Origin: Amycolatopsis viridis
GTDB taxonomy: Bacteria > Actinomycetota > Actinomycetes > Mycobacteriales > Pseudonocardiaceae
Direction: 5' to 3'
Assembly (NCBI RefSeq): GCF_011758765.1
Contig: NZ_JAANOU010000001.1
Span: forward strand, 5,620,262-5,684,261
DNA: 64,000 nt
Shown: positions 16,533-24,802 of the stretch, piece by piece
Layout of the letters: every line of letters starts with the position of its first letter
Numbering within the stretch: the first letter of the stretch is position 1
The notes under the pieces: model-generated
What the model was told of the DNA's origin: nothing
The model's database searches: none
The model's input: only the letters and a program-made list of their open reading frames with translations
Program-made: the position numbers and the translations under genes

Positions 16533-16774
16533 GGCAATCACCCTTCGTTATCGAGGCGACGACTCTAGCGAGGTTTCCCCGCAGCCGGCGACGCGAGGGC
16601 GGTTTCCGCTGTCGACGACCGCCGGGACCGGGTCGTCCCGCTCTCGGCGGGACGGCGCGCGCGGGTGACGATTCGATACCCAGGTGTCACGGACAGTCGC
16701 ACACGGTGATTTCACACGGTGTCCAGGGAATTCGGGCGTCTCCGCCCTGCCCGGAGCGCGGGTGTCCCGCTCGC

Positions 16775-16780
16775 TACGCT
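16775..16780 (+). promoter_or_regulatory. -10 element giving a leaderless transcript for the ABC permease
   Basis: TACGCT lies 7 bases before the GTG at 16788, the spacing expected when transcription begins at the start codon. The ribosome-site region is correspondingly absent. No convincing -35 is seen. The 16533-16787 stretch upstream holds no gene. Confidence 0.55.
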
Positions 16781-16787
16781 AGGTCCC

Positions 16788-17750
16788 GTGCAAGCCACCA
16801 GCACGGTCGACCAGACCAGCGACGATCTCGCCCGCGCGGCGGAGCTGCCACCGTTGTCGGACAGCCGCACCTTCAGGCGCGCTGTGGGCGACATCAAGCA
16901 GGGGCTCCGCGAGCGCGAGCTGTGGAGCCACCTCGGCTGGCAGGACATCAAGCAGCGGTACCGCCGGTCGGTGATCGGTCCCTTCTGGATCACCATCAGC
17001 CAGGGCGTCATCGCGCTCGGCCTGGGCCTGCTCTACTCGCAGCTGTTCAAGATGAACATCGGCACGTTCCTGCCCTACATCAGCGCCGGGTTCATCGTCT
17101 GGGCGTTCATCCAGGGCTGCCTGATCGAGGGCATGGAGACGTTCATCTCCAACGAGGGCCTGATCAAGCAGATCAAGGCGCCGCTGACCGTCTACGCACT
17201 GCGCACGGTGTGGCGCCAGACGCTGATGTTCGCGCACAACCTGATCGTCATCGCGCTCGTGGTCGCGATCTTCTTCGGCAACCTCTCCCACGACTACTCG
17301 CTGACGGCCAAGGACGGGCACTGCACCGCGGACCCGAGCCTGATCTGCCACCCCGGCCTGGGCTGGTACACGCTCAGCGCGATCCCGGCGTTCTTCCTGC
17401 TGGCCTTCAACGGCCTGTGGGTGACGCTGCTGCTCGGCATCATCTCGACCCGCTACCGGGACCTGCCACAGGTGATCAACTCGCTGGTCCAGCTTTTGTT
17501 CTACCTGACGCCGATCGTCTGGCCCATCGACCAGCTCAAGAGCGGTGCCCGCGAGGGCGTCAGCTGGGCCGAGCCCATCATCAAGCTCAACCCCTTCTAC
17601 CACTTCGTCCAGATCCTGCGCGCGCCGCTGATCGGGCAGGCCGTCAGCATCTGGAGCTGGGTCGCCGTCGGTGGCATCACGATCGTGGGCTGGCTGCTCG
17701 CGCTCGTCGCCATGCGCAACTACCGGGCCCGCGTCTCCTACTGGGTGTGA
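16788..17750 (+). CDS. wzm: ABC-2 type polysaccharide exporter permease (Wzm-like, Rv3783-type)
   Basis: 320 residues from GTG 16788; the longer frame upstream is rejected because a -10 element lies directly before this codon. A cytoplasmic N-terminus with the amphipathic ELWSHLGWQDIKQRYRRSVIGP motif precedes about six transmembrane helices (from residue 70), as in O-antigen and teichoic-acid exporters. With the next gene it forms the transporter proposed to flip the lipid-linked galactan precursor across the membrane (M. tuberculosis Rv3783/Rv3781). The loop FFGNLSHDYSL...CHPGLGW between helices is longer than usual. The ATPase gene begins 9 bases after its stop. Confidence 0.93.
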   Translation: MQATSTVDQTSDDLARAAELPPLSDSRTFRRAVGDIKQGLRERELWSHLGWQDIKQRYRRSVIGPFWITISQGVIALGLGLLYSQLFKMNIGTFLPYISAGFIVWAFIQGCLIEGMETFISNEGLIKQIKAPLTVYALRTVWRQTLMFAHNLIVIALVVAIFFGNLSHDYSLTAKDGHCTADPSLICHPGLGWYTLSAIPAFFLLAFNGLWVTLLLGIISTRYRDLPQVINSLVQLLFYLTPIVWPIDQLKSGAREGVSWAEPIIKLNPFYHFVQILRAPLIGQAVSIWSWVAVGGITIVGWLLALVAMRNYRARVSYWV

Positions 17751-17759
17751 GAACAGACC

Positions 17760-18569
17760 ATGGTCAGCATTGATGTGCAGAACGCCTACGTCGACTTCCC
17801 GATCTTCGACGCCAAGACGCGTTCGCTGAAGAAGAAGGTCCTCGGCAAGGTCGGCGGCAAGATCGGCACCGACGCGAAGGTGCCGATCATCGAGGCGCTG
17901 CAGGACATCACCCTGTCGCTGCGCGACGGTGACCGCGTCGGGCTCGTCGGCCACAACGGCGCCGGCAAGTCGACCCTGCTGCGGCTGCTGTCCGGGATCT
18001 ACGAGCCCACCCGCGGCCTGGCCCGCGTCGAGGGCAAGGTCGCGCCGGTGTTCGACCTGGGCATCGGCATGGACCCGGAGATCTCCGGCTACGAAAACAT
18101 CATGATCCGCGGCCTGTTCCTCGGGATGACCCGCAAGCAGATGGAGAAGCGGGTCGACGACATCGCGGAGTTCACCGAGCTCGGCGACTACCTCGCGATG
18201 CCGCTGCGGACGTATTCGACCGGTATGCGGGTGCGGCTCGCGCTGGGTGTCGTGACCACGATCGACCCGGAGATCCTGATCCTCGACGAGGGCATCGGCG
18301 CGGTCGACGCGGCGTTCCTCAACAAGGCGCGGGACCGGCTGGTGGATCTGGTGAACCGCTCCGGCATGTTGGTCTTCGCCTCGCACGCCGACGACCTACT
18401 CTTGGAGCTCTGCACGACGGCCATCTGGATGGACGAGGGCCGGATGAAGATGCGGGGCGGCCTGCGCGAGGTACTGACCGCGTACAAGGGTCGTGACCCG
18501 TTCGAGAACATCAGCGCGGAAACCGCCCAGCGGCTCGAGACCGCGCCGGCGGTCCAGGGCGGGGAGTGA
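17760..18569 (+). CDS. wzt: ABC exporter ATP-binding protein (Wzt-like, Rv3781-type)
   Basis: 269 residues. Walker A GHNGAGKST at 64-72, signature YSTGMRVRLALG, Walker B ILILDEGIGAVD, and the H-loop SHADDLL are intact. The first 45 residues (FPIFDAKTRSLKKKVLGKVG) are the extension typical of polysaccharide exporters. No carbohydrate-binding C-domain is present, so substrate recognition resembles the lipid-anchored galactan rather than capped O-antigen systems. It powers the permease encoded just upstream; the GlfT1 gene follows immediately after the stop. Confidence 0.95.
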   Translation: MVSIDVQNAYVDFPIFDAKTRSLKKKVLGKVGGKIGTDAKVPIIEALQDITLSLRDGDRVGLVGHNGAGKSTLLRLLSGIYEPTRGLARVEGKVAPVFDLGIGMDPEISGYENIMIRGLFLGMTRKQMEKRVDDIAEFTELGDYLAMPLRTYSTGMRVRLALGVVTTIDPEILILDEGIGAVDAAFLNKARDRLVDLVNRSGMLVFASHADDLLLELCTTAIWMDEGRMKMRGGLREVLTAYKGRDPFENISAETAQRLETAPAVQGGE

Positions 18570-18570
18570 C

Positions 18571-19482
18571 ATGAGCGGTCCGGAGCGGGCTCCGATGCGT
18601 CCGGGCGGCGTGGCAGCGGTGGTCGTCACACGGCACCGCCGCGAGCTGCTCGCGGATTCGCTGAAGGTCATCGCCGCGCAGACCCGGCCGGTCGATCACC
18701 TGGTGGTCGTCGACAACGGACCGGACCAGTCGGCGCGGGACGTGGTGGAGTCGTTCCCCGGGCCGTACACGTACCTGCCCTCCCACCACAACCTCGGCGG
18801 GGCCGGCGGGTTCGCACTGGGGATGCTGCACGCGCTCGCTCTGGGCGCCGACTGGGTGTGGCTGGCCGACGACGACGGCCGCCCGGCCGACGAGACGGTG
18901 CTGTCGGTGTTGCTGGAGGAGGCCGAGAAGCGCGGGCTGGCCGAGATCTCGCCGACGGTCACCAACATCGACGACCCCGGCCGGCTGGCGTTCCCGCTGC
19001 GGCGGGGCCTGACCTGGAAGCGGTCCTCGGCCGAGCTGGGCGTCGACTTCCTGCCGGGTATCGCTTCGCTGTTCAACGGTGCGCTGTTCCGGGCGTCCAC
19101 TTTGGATGTCGTCGGGGTGCCGGACCTGAGGCTGTTCGTGCGTGGTGACGAGGTCGAGGTGCACCGGCGGCTGGTCCGGTCCGGGCTGCCGTTCGGCACG
19201 TCGCTGCGCGTTGCGTACCTGCACCCGGACGGCTCGGACGAGTTCAAGCCGATGCTCGGCGGGCGGTTCCACGCGCAGGACCCGGAGAACGAGGTCAAGC
19301 GCTACTACACCTACCGCAACCGGGGCTACCTGCTGTCCCAGCCGGGGATGCGCAAGATCGGCGCGCTGGAGGTCCTGCGGTTCGGGCTGTACTTCGTGGG
19401 GGTCAAGCGCGACCCCGCGGCGTTCGTGCAGTGGCTCAAGCTGGTGCGGCAGGGACAGCGGGAGCGGTTCTTCCGGTTCTAG
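18571..19482 (+). CDS. glfT1: Galactofuranosyltransferase GlfT1
   Basis: 303 residues from ATG 18571, one base after the ATPase stop. A GT2 (GT-A) enzyme: VAAVVVTRHRRELL at the N-terminus, the LGGAGGFALGM loop, and a triple-Asp metal motif WLADDDGRP. GlfT1 adds the first galactofuranose residues from UDP-Galf onto the rhamnose of the decaprenyl-PP-GlcNAc-Rha linker. Length (M. tuberculosis Rv3782 is 304) and its place beside the exporter genes agree. The C-terminus (LKLVRQGQRERFFRF) is basic and aromatic, suited to membrane association. Confidence 0.93.
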   Translation: MSGPERAPMRPGGVAAVVVTRHRRELLADSLKVIAAQTRPVDHLVVVDNGPDQSARDVVESFPGPYTYLPSHHNLGGAGGFALGMLHALALGADWVWLADDDGRPADETVLSVLLEEAEKRGLAEISPTVTNIDDPGRLAFPLRRGLTWKRSSAELGVDFLPGIASLFNGALFRASTLDVVGVPDLRLFVRGDEVEVHRRLVRSGLPFGTSLRVAYLHPDGSDEFKPMLGGRFHAQDPENEVKRYYTYRNRGYLLSQPGMRKIGALEVLRFGLYFVGVKRDPAAFVQWLKLVRQGQRERFFRF

Positions 19483-19628
19483 GCTCTGTGCCGCAACCGG
19501 GCGAATTGACCGTGCTAGGTTGATCGCGCAGGGCACCACTATTCTCTCCAGCGATTCGGCAACACGGCCCATGCACGGAGAGGCGCCACTGGGGGTGCCC
19601 ATTCATTCATCAAACGGGGTGACTTGGG

Positions 19629-21257
19629 TTGTCGTGGTCTTTTCGGGTTCCTGCCGGACCGTTCGAGTTGCTGGATGCCGTCGGGTTCGACGAAGGCGGC
19701 AATGCGCTGGATGAACGTGAGCGAAGACTTGCGTTCGGGGCAGCGAATTACTTCTCGTTCGTCTTTCCCGGGAATTCTTTGCGGTTTACGATCGTGCGCG
19801 GGCCACGGGGCACCTATCCGTCCCTGACCGATGACCGGTGCCGGCACATCGGGTGGCTCCCCGACCGTGTCCCGGTCGGTTCGCTCCTGGTCCGCAGCTC
19901 CGTCCCCGCCCAGTCCCCCGCCGACCACGATCGCCTGACCGATCTGGTGATCGACCTCGGCGGCGGCGAGGAGAACATCGACACCTACGACCAACTGCAG
20001 GGCCTGGTCGGCAAGGTCCGCCGCGCCACCCGGTTCTTCGCCCCGATCCAGTACGACGTCGCCCGTCAGGTGCGCACCGACATCGCCCAGCGCAGGGCCG
20101 CAACCCGCGCGCTGCCCCAACGGCAGCCGGTGGCGGTCCCCCGGCGCGCCGGCCAGGATCCCGCCGGACGGCCACCGGCCGTGCTCTTCGGCCTGCACTG
20201 GCTCGAGATGGGCGGCGCGGAGCGGTGGGCGTTCGACTGCATCCGGCTGGCGAAGGAGGCGGGCCTCGTGCCGATCGTGGTAACCGACCGCGACTCGTCA
20301 CACCCGTGGATCACCCAGCTCGACGACGACGCCGTCGTGGTGCCGATGACGCATCCGATCACCATGGGGCACGACGCGGCGTTTCTCGACGGCATCTTCG
20401 CCGCATACGACGTTCGCGGCGTGCACGTCCACCACAACACCTGGATGTACGACCGGCTCCCCTGGATCAAGTCCGTGCGGCCGGACATCCCGGTCGTCGA
20501 TTCACTGCACATCCTCGAATGGCGCACCGGCGGTTTCGTCGACCATTCCGTGTGCATGTCGAACATGATCGACGAGCATCACGTCATTTCCCCTCAGTTG
20601 CGGGACTACCTCGCCGGGAAACACGGTATCGCTGCCTCGAAGGTGCGGCTCGCGACCCTGGCGGACCTCACGACCGGCGACCTCACGCACGACTCCGCCC
20701 TGTCGCCGCACGAACCGTTCACCGTCACCTACATCGGAAGGTTCCACCAGCAGAAGCGGCCGTACCTCTTCCTCCGCCTCGCAGCCGAACTCAAGCGGAA
20801 ATCGAACCGCCCGGTGCGGTTCATCATGCACGGCGACGGTCCCCTCGCCCGCGAGGTCCACGCGCTGCGATCCCGGCTCAACCTCGCCGATGTGCTGGAA
20901 CTGCGCGGCCCGGACAAGCCAGTGCGGTCCACACTCGCCGAGTCCGACGTCATGGTGATCACCTCGGAGAACGAGGGACTGTCCCTCACCTCGTTCGAAG
21001 CCACGGCCGCGGGCGTGCCCGTCGTGTCCACCGACGTCGGTTCGCAGGCGTCGCTCGTCGCGGACGACCTGCTCTGCCCGCGCCACACCTACCCGTTCAT
21101 CCGAACCGCCACCCGACGTATCGAAACCCTGGCCTCGTCGGCGGACCAGCGGAAACGGTGGTTCGACGAGCAGGCGCGGAAGGCCGATGCGCTGCGGGCG
21201 CTGCCCGCCGCGCTCGACTGGGCCCGCGACCTCTACGCCGGCTGGAGCCGGGCATGA
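19629..21257 (+). CDS. GT4-family glycosyltransferase with an unusual N-terminal extension
   Basis: 542 residues from a TTG (19629) preceded by ACGGGGTGA; no ATG or GTG in the correct frame is better placed. The last 360 residues are GT-B: LFGLHWLEMGGAERWAF gives the donor-domain glycine loop, and SENEGLSLTSFEATAAGVPV carries the E-x7-E-like motif. The first 175 residues have no recognised fold (FSFVFPGNSLRFTIVRGPRG, a strand-rich stretch). M. tuberculosis has no gene at this place. The 146-bp upstream gap is AT-richer than its neighbours. Probably modifies the galactan or a linked polymer; substrate unknown. It overlaps the next gene by four bases. Confidence 0.85.
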   Translation: MSWSFRVPAGPFELLDAVGFDEGGNALDERERRLAFGAANYFSFVFPGNSLRFTIVRGPRGTYPSLTDDRCRHIGWLPDRVPVGSLLVRSSVPAQSPADHDRLTDLVIDLGGGEENIDTYDQLQGLVGKVRRATRFFAPIQYDVARQVRTDIAQRRAATRALPQRQPVAVPRRAGQDPAGRPPAVLFGLHWLEMGGAERWAFDCIRLAKEAGLVPIVVTDRDSSHPWITQLDDDAVVVPMTHPITMGHDAAFLDGIFAAYDVRGVHVHHNTWMYDRLPWIKSVRPDIPVVDSLHILEWRTGGFVDHSVCMSNMIDEHHVISPQLRDYLAGKHGIAASKVRLATLADLTTGDLTHDSALSPHEPFTVTYIGRFHQQKRPYLFLRLAAELKRKSNRPVRFIMHGDGPLAREVHALRSRLNLADVLELRGPDKPVRSTLAESDVMVITSENEGLSLTSFEATAAGVPVVSTDVGSQASLVADDLLCPRHTYPFIRTATRRIETLASSADQRKRWFDEQARKADALRALPAALDWARDLYAGWSRA

Positions 21258-22153
21258 CTTCCGTCGCGGCGGTGATCGTCACCTACAACCGTGCCGACAA
21301 GCTGGGTGCGGTCATCAAGCACGTCCTGGCCCAGACCCGGCGACCGGACCAGGTACTGGTCGTGGACAACGCGTCGACGGACGGCACACCGGGAGTGCTG
21401 GCTCCGTACGAAGCCGCTGGGTCGATCACGGTGCTCACCCTCCCGGAGAACACCGGTGGAGCCGGTGGCTTCGCAACCGGGATGGCTCGCGCCTACGAGA
21501 TGGGGGCGGACTTCGTCTGGATCATGGACGACGACTGCTACCCGGACGCGGAGGCGCTGGAAGAGCTCGTGCGGGGATACGAGACCGCACAGCACGAGCT
21601 CGGGACCGCGCCCTCGTTCGCGTGCTCCGTCGTGAAGTGGACCGATGGCGGCATCTGCGAGATGAACAACCCGGGGCCGACCTGGGACTGGGGCCGGCTG
21701 CTGGTCCGAGGCCATCAGGTGGTCCTGGTCGGGCACTGCTCGTTCGTCTCGGTCCTCGTCCCCCGGTGGGCGATGACGCGCTTCGGTCTGCCGCTCAAGC
21801 CGTACTTCATCTGGTTCGACGACATGGAGTACACGCTGCGGATCGCGAAGGCCGCTCCCGGTGTCCAGGTCCTCACCAGCACGGTCGTCCACGACCTGGG
21901 CGTGAACCAGGGGGTGAACTTCGGCCAGATCACCTACGCCAACGCGTGGAAGTACGAGTACGGCATCCGGAACGAGGCGTCGTACCGGCTGCACCACGAG
22001 GGCGTGGCCGAGTTCGTCGCGTTCGCCCGGCGCCTGCAGCGGATGATGGCCGAGGGGCGCGTACCGCTGCGGTTGCGCCTGCGCGCGACCAAGGCGCTGT
22101 TGCGCGGCATCCGCTTCGCCCCGAAACCGGAGTTCCCCAGATCGGTGCTCTGA
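21254..22153 (+). CDS. GT2-family glycosyltransferase, GlfT1 paralogue
   Basis: 299 residues; the ATG overlaps the preceding TGA (ATGA). It resembles GlfT1 closely in layout: VAAVIVTYNRADKLG, the loop NTGGAGGFATGM, metal motif WIMDDDCYP, and a later WFDDMEYTLR segment like that of GlfT2-type enzymes. It probably transfers galactofuranose or a similar sugar onto lipid-linked galactan, and with the GT4 gene forms a two-gene addition to the standard galactan locus. A long perfect hairpin follows its stop. Confidence 0.88.
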   Translation: MTSVAAVIVTYNRADKLGAVIKHVLAQTRRPDQVLVVDNASTDGTPGVLAPYEAAGSITVLTLPENTGGAGGFATGMARAYEMGADFVWIMDDDCYPDAEALEELVRGYETAQHELGTAPSFACSVVKWTDGGICEMNNPGPTWDWGRLLVRGHQVVLVGHCSFVSVLVPRWAMTRFGLPLKPYFIWFDDMEYTLRIAKAAPGVQVLTSTVVHDLGVNQGVNFGQITYANAWKYEYGIRNEASYRLHHEGVAEFVAFARRLQRMMAEGRVPLRLRLRATKALLRGIRFAPKPEFPRSVL

Positions 22154-22168
22154 TCAGCTGGGCGTAAC

Positions 22169-22208
22169 GAAACCGGCTCCGCTCGCCAGGGCGAGCGGAG
22201 CCGGTTTC
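22169..22208. terminator. Bidirectional terminator between convergent glycosyltransferase genes
   Basis: The arms 22169-22187 and 22190-22208 are exact 19-base inverse complements (GAAACCGGCTCCGCTCG core); in practice about 17 bp with a 6-base loop. It ends in TTTCCCCC on one side and lies 15 bp from the left stop and 10 bp from the right stop. Confidence 0.85.
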
Positions 22209-22217
22209 CCCCGAGTC

Positions 22218-24158
22218 TCAGAGCCGGTACAGGCGCTTCCAGTTCTCCCGGCTGGCCAGTTGCGGCAGGGCGCGCTTGTACTGCTCCTGCACAGCCTGCC
22301 CCTCCTTGCGGAGGCGGTTCAGCGTCTTCACCGCGCGCTTGCCCAGCTCGAACATGCGGTCCCGGTCGTACTTGCGCACCCGCACGCCCTCCTGGGACGC
22401 GTCGGTCACCACGGCCGTGTCGAACAGCGCCACGTGCCACCAGTGCGCCTCGTCGGTGGGCACGGAGCCCAGCGCGAACCGGGAGTGGCCGCGCAACCGG
22501 TCGACGATGCGCTTGACCAGGATCAGCCGCTGCAACGCGGGCCGCGGGGCGGCGTTGATGATCCCGATGTCGTTGGACGCGATCCCGGGCACCTCGGTCG
22601 CGTCGTGGCGCTTCGTCTCGGGGTACTGGGCCCGGATCGCGCGGATCTCCTGCATCGCGGCGACCCCGCCGTCCTCCAGGATCGACGGGCCCTCCAGGAA
22701 GTCCTCGACCGCCTTGATCAGCGTGTGCGTCAGCCCGTACTGCATGCCGAGCAGGTACCGCACGACCTGCGCCATCAGCGTCCGGCACAGCACGTTCAGG
22801 TTGAAGTCACTGTGCAGCGCGGCGGTGATGATCGAGTTGCGCAGGTTGAAGTAGCGGTGCCACTCGTCCCAGTCCTTCCAGTGGAAGTCGGCGTGCCACA
22901 CACCGGCGCCGGGCAGCGTCACCGTCGGGAAACCGTGCGCGCGGGCGCGGTAGCTGTACTCCGCGTCGTCCCACTGGAAGAAGAACGGCAGCGGGTACCC
23001 GATGGCCTTGACCACCTCGTACGGGATCAGGCACGACCACCAACCGTTGTAGCCCGCGTCGAGCCGGCGCTCCTGCCGGTTCGGCTTGCCGGTCTCCTCG
23101 TCCACCCCGAGCAGGTCGGCCGTCTGCAGGCTGTGCTCCACCGGGACGCCCGGCTCCAGCGTGTTCAGCCGCGCGTACTCGGCGCCGACGTGCAGCTGGT
23201 GCGGGTGCAGCAGGTTGAGCATCTGGCCGCCGACGATGACCGGGTTCACGGCGAGGTTCGAAAACGCCGTCATGCGGACCACCAGGTCCGGCTCGAGCAG
23301 CACGTCGTCGTCCATGAACAACACGTTCGCGTGCTCGGTCTCGGTGTGCCCGGCCACCTCGTACAGGCCGCGGGTGAAGCCGCCCGCGCCGCCGAGGTTC
23401 GGCTGGGTGATGTAGTGCAGCTTGTCACCGAGGTCGGCCGCGACCTGGGCGAAGCCCTCACGCGAGTCCACCCGGTCGGTGCCCTGGTCGGCCACGTAGA
23501 TCGCATCCAGGGTGTCCAGCGACTGGAGGTCACCGGCCAGCGCCTGCAGGTTCTTCAGGCAGTCGTCGGCGCGGTTCATCGTGCAGATGGTCACCGCAGT
23601 GGGCCGGATCTTCTCCGGCGGCTCGACGGTCCAGCGCACCCGCTCGACGGTCAGCCGCTGCCCGGGCCGGGTCTCCAGGTCCAGCCACAGCGCGCCGCCG
23701 TCGAAGAACTTGTCCATCCGGACGTCGAACGCCACCGGCGTCTGCTCGGCGCCCTCGATCTCGCGGGCCTCGATCGTGCGGGCTTCGCCCTCCACGTCGG
23801 ACGCGCGGATCGCGAGCTGGCCGCCGCCGGTGACGACCGCCTCGACGCGCACCTGGCGCACCTTCGTCCAGCGCTGCCAGTAACTGGCCGGGAACCGGCC
23901 GAAGTAGGTGTTGCCGGACACGCGGGCGGACGGCTCCAGCGTCACGCCGTCGCGGCCGCGGTTGACCACGCCCTCGAGCACCTCGGAGTAGAGGTCCTTG
24001 GACACGATGGGCGACGGCCCGGTGTAGAGCCCGCGCTGCGCGGTGAGGCGGCCCTGGGGCGCGTGTTCGGCGAACGTGGTCTGGTCCTCTTTCACCTGGG
24101 CGCCGTTGGTCTGCGCCTTCGCGGGCGCAGGCTGTCCCGCGGCAGTCTTGCCGGCCAT
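22218..24158 (-). CDS. glfT2: Galactan polymerase GlfT2
   Basis: 646 residues (M. tuberculosis Rv3808c: 637). This processive GT2 enzyme builds the alternating beta-1,5/beta-1,6 galactofuranan from UDP-Galf on the lipid-linked acceptor. Visible: an N-terminal beta-rich domain (residues 1-185), TICTMNRADDC, LGGAGGFTRGLYE, metal motif FMDDDVLLEPD, the paired aspartates in FFQWDDAEYSYRARAHG, and the conserved histidine in GAGVWHADFHWKDW. The C-terminal helical domain for tetramer assembly is full length. GGAGG lies about 11 bases before the ATG. The GtrA gene is 67 bp upstream on the same strand. Confidence 0.97.
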   Translation of the reverse strand: MAGKTAAGQPAPAKAQTNGAQVKEDQTTFAEHAPQGRLTAQRGLYTGPSPIVSKDLYSEVLEGVVNRGRDGVTLEPSARVSGNTYFGRFPASYWQRWTKVRQVRVEAVVTGGGQLAIRASDVEGEARTIEAREIEGAEQTPVAFDVRMDKFFDGGALWLDLETRPGQRLTVERVRWTVEPPEKIRPTAVTICTMNRADDCLKNLQALAGDLQSLDTLDAIYVADQGTDRVDSREGFAQVAADLGDKLHYITQPNLGGAGGFTRGLYEVAGHTETEHANVLFMDDDVLLEPDLVVRMTAFSNLAVNPVIVGGQMLNLLHPHQLHVGAEYARLNTLEPGVPVEHSLQTADLLGVDEETGKPNRQERRLDAGYNGWWSCLIPYEVVKAIGYPLPFFFQWDDAEYSYRARAHGFPTVTLPGAGVWHADFHWKDWDEWHRYFNLRNSIITAALHSDFNLNVLCRTLMAQVVRYLLGMQYGLTHTLIKAVEDFLEGPSILEDGGVAAMQEIRAIRAQYPETKRHDATEVPGIASNDIGIINAAPRPALQRLILVKRIVDRLRGHSRFALGSVPTDEAHWWHVALFDTAVVTDASQEGVRVRKYDRDRMFELGKRAVKTLNRLRKEGQAVQEQYKRALPQLASRENWKRLYRL

Positions 24159-24225
24159 CAGTTCTCAGTCCTCCAGGGGAATCCGATCCGCGTGCGCCAA
24201 GTTACACGGGTCACCTGTGACCGTT

Positions 24226-24708
24226 TCACGAGCCGGACTCCCGCGGAACATCCGTCACACCTGGTTCCCGGAAGACGACCCACTTGAGCATGACGAAGTT
24301 GATCGCGGTCGCGGTGCCCTGGGAGATCACCCAGGCGACGGTCGGTTTGAACGCGAACTCGCCGAGCACGTGCAGCATCAGGGCGTTCACCCCGACAGCG
24401 ACGAAGAACGTGACCCCGTACAGCAGGACGAAGCTGCCGATCTGGCCCTTGCCGTCCTTGCGGGCAGCGGAGAATGTGAACTTGCGGTTAAGGAAAAATG
24501 CGGTCGTGGTGCCCAGGATGAAACTGATCGCGCGCGCCACCGTGTCCCACGGAGCGTGATCGAGACCGATCGCCCGTAACCCGCTGTAGGTGCCCAGATC
24601 GAGCAGCGCACAAAACCCGCCGATCAGCGTGAATCGCACCAGCTGGCCGAACAGGCCGGGGCTCGCCTTCTGCATCATTGCCTGCCCCTGCGGTTCCGTA
24701 GACACCAC
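24226..24708 (-). CDS. GtrA-family membrane protein (Rv3789-type)
   Basis: 160 residues with four transmembrane helices in the GtrA pattern: LVRFTLIGGFCALLDLGTYS, then ARAISFILGTTTAFFLNRKFTF, GSFVLLYGVTFFVAVGVNAL, and AWVISQGTATAINFVMLKWVVF. GtrA proteins are small scaffolds or flippase-like partners in polysaccharide assembly; Rv3789, next to dprE1 in M. tuberculosis, has been linked to decaprenyl-phosphoryl-arabinose or to recruitment of arabinosyltransferases. The start may be the second GTG (24705). It is divergent from dprE1 and lies upstream of glfT2. Confidence 0.92.
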   Translation of the reverse strand: MVSTEPQGQAMMQKASPGLFGQLVRFTLIGGFCALLDLGTYSGLRAIGLDHAPWDTVARAISFILGTTTAFFLNRKFTFSAARKDGKGQIGSFVLLYGVTFFVAVGVNALMLHVLGEFAFKPTVAWVISQGTATAINFVMLKWVVFREPGVTDVPRESGS

Positions 24709-24789
24709 TGCACTACCTCGCCAGCATGCGATTTCCAGGACCGCAAAAGTGTAGAAGCGCCTCGGTCAAAGCCGCCCCCCGGGGATGGT

Positions 24790-24795
24790 TACCCT
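24790..24795 (+). promoter_or_regulatory. -10 element giving a leaderless transcript for dprE1
   Basis: TACCCT lies 7 bases before the GTG at 24803, the same geometry as at the ABC permease gene. A GTCAAA at 24765-24770 is a possible weak -35. No ribosome site is present. Confidence 0.55.
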
Positions 24796-24802
24796 GGTCC
24801 GG

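Noticed and set aside
19506..19545. Promoter for the GT4 gene using TTGACC (19506) or TTGATC (19520) with TATTCT (19540).
   Set aside because: Spacers of 28 and 14 bases do not fit.
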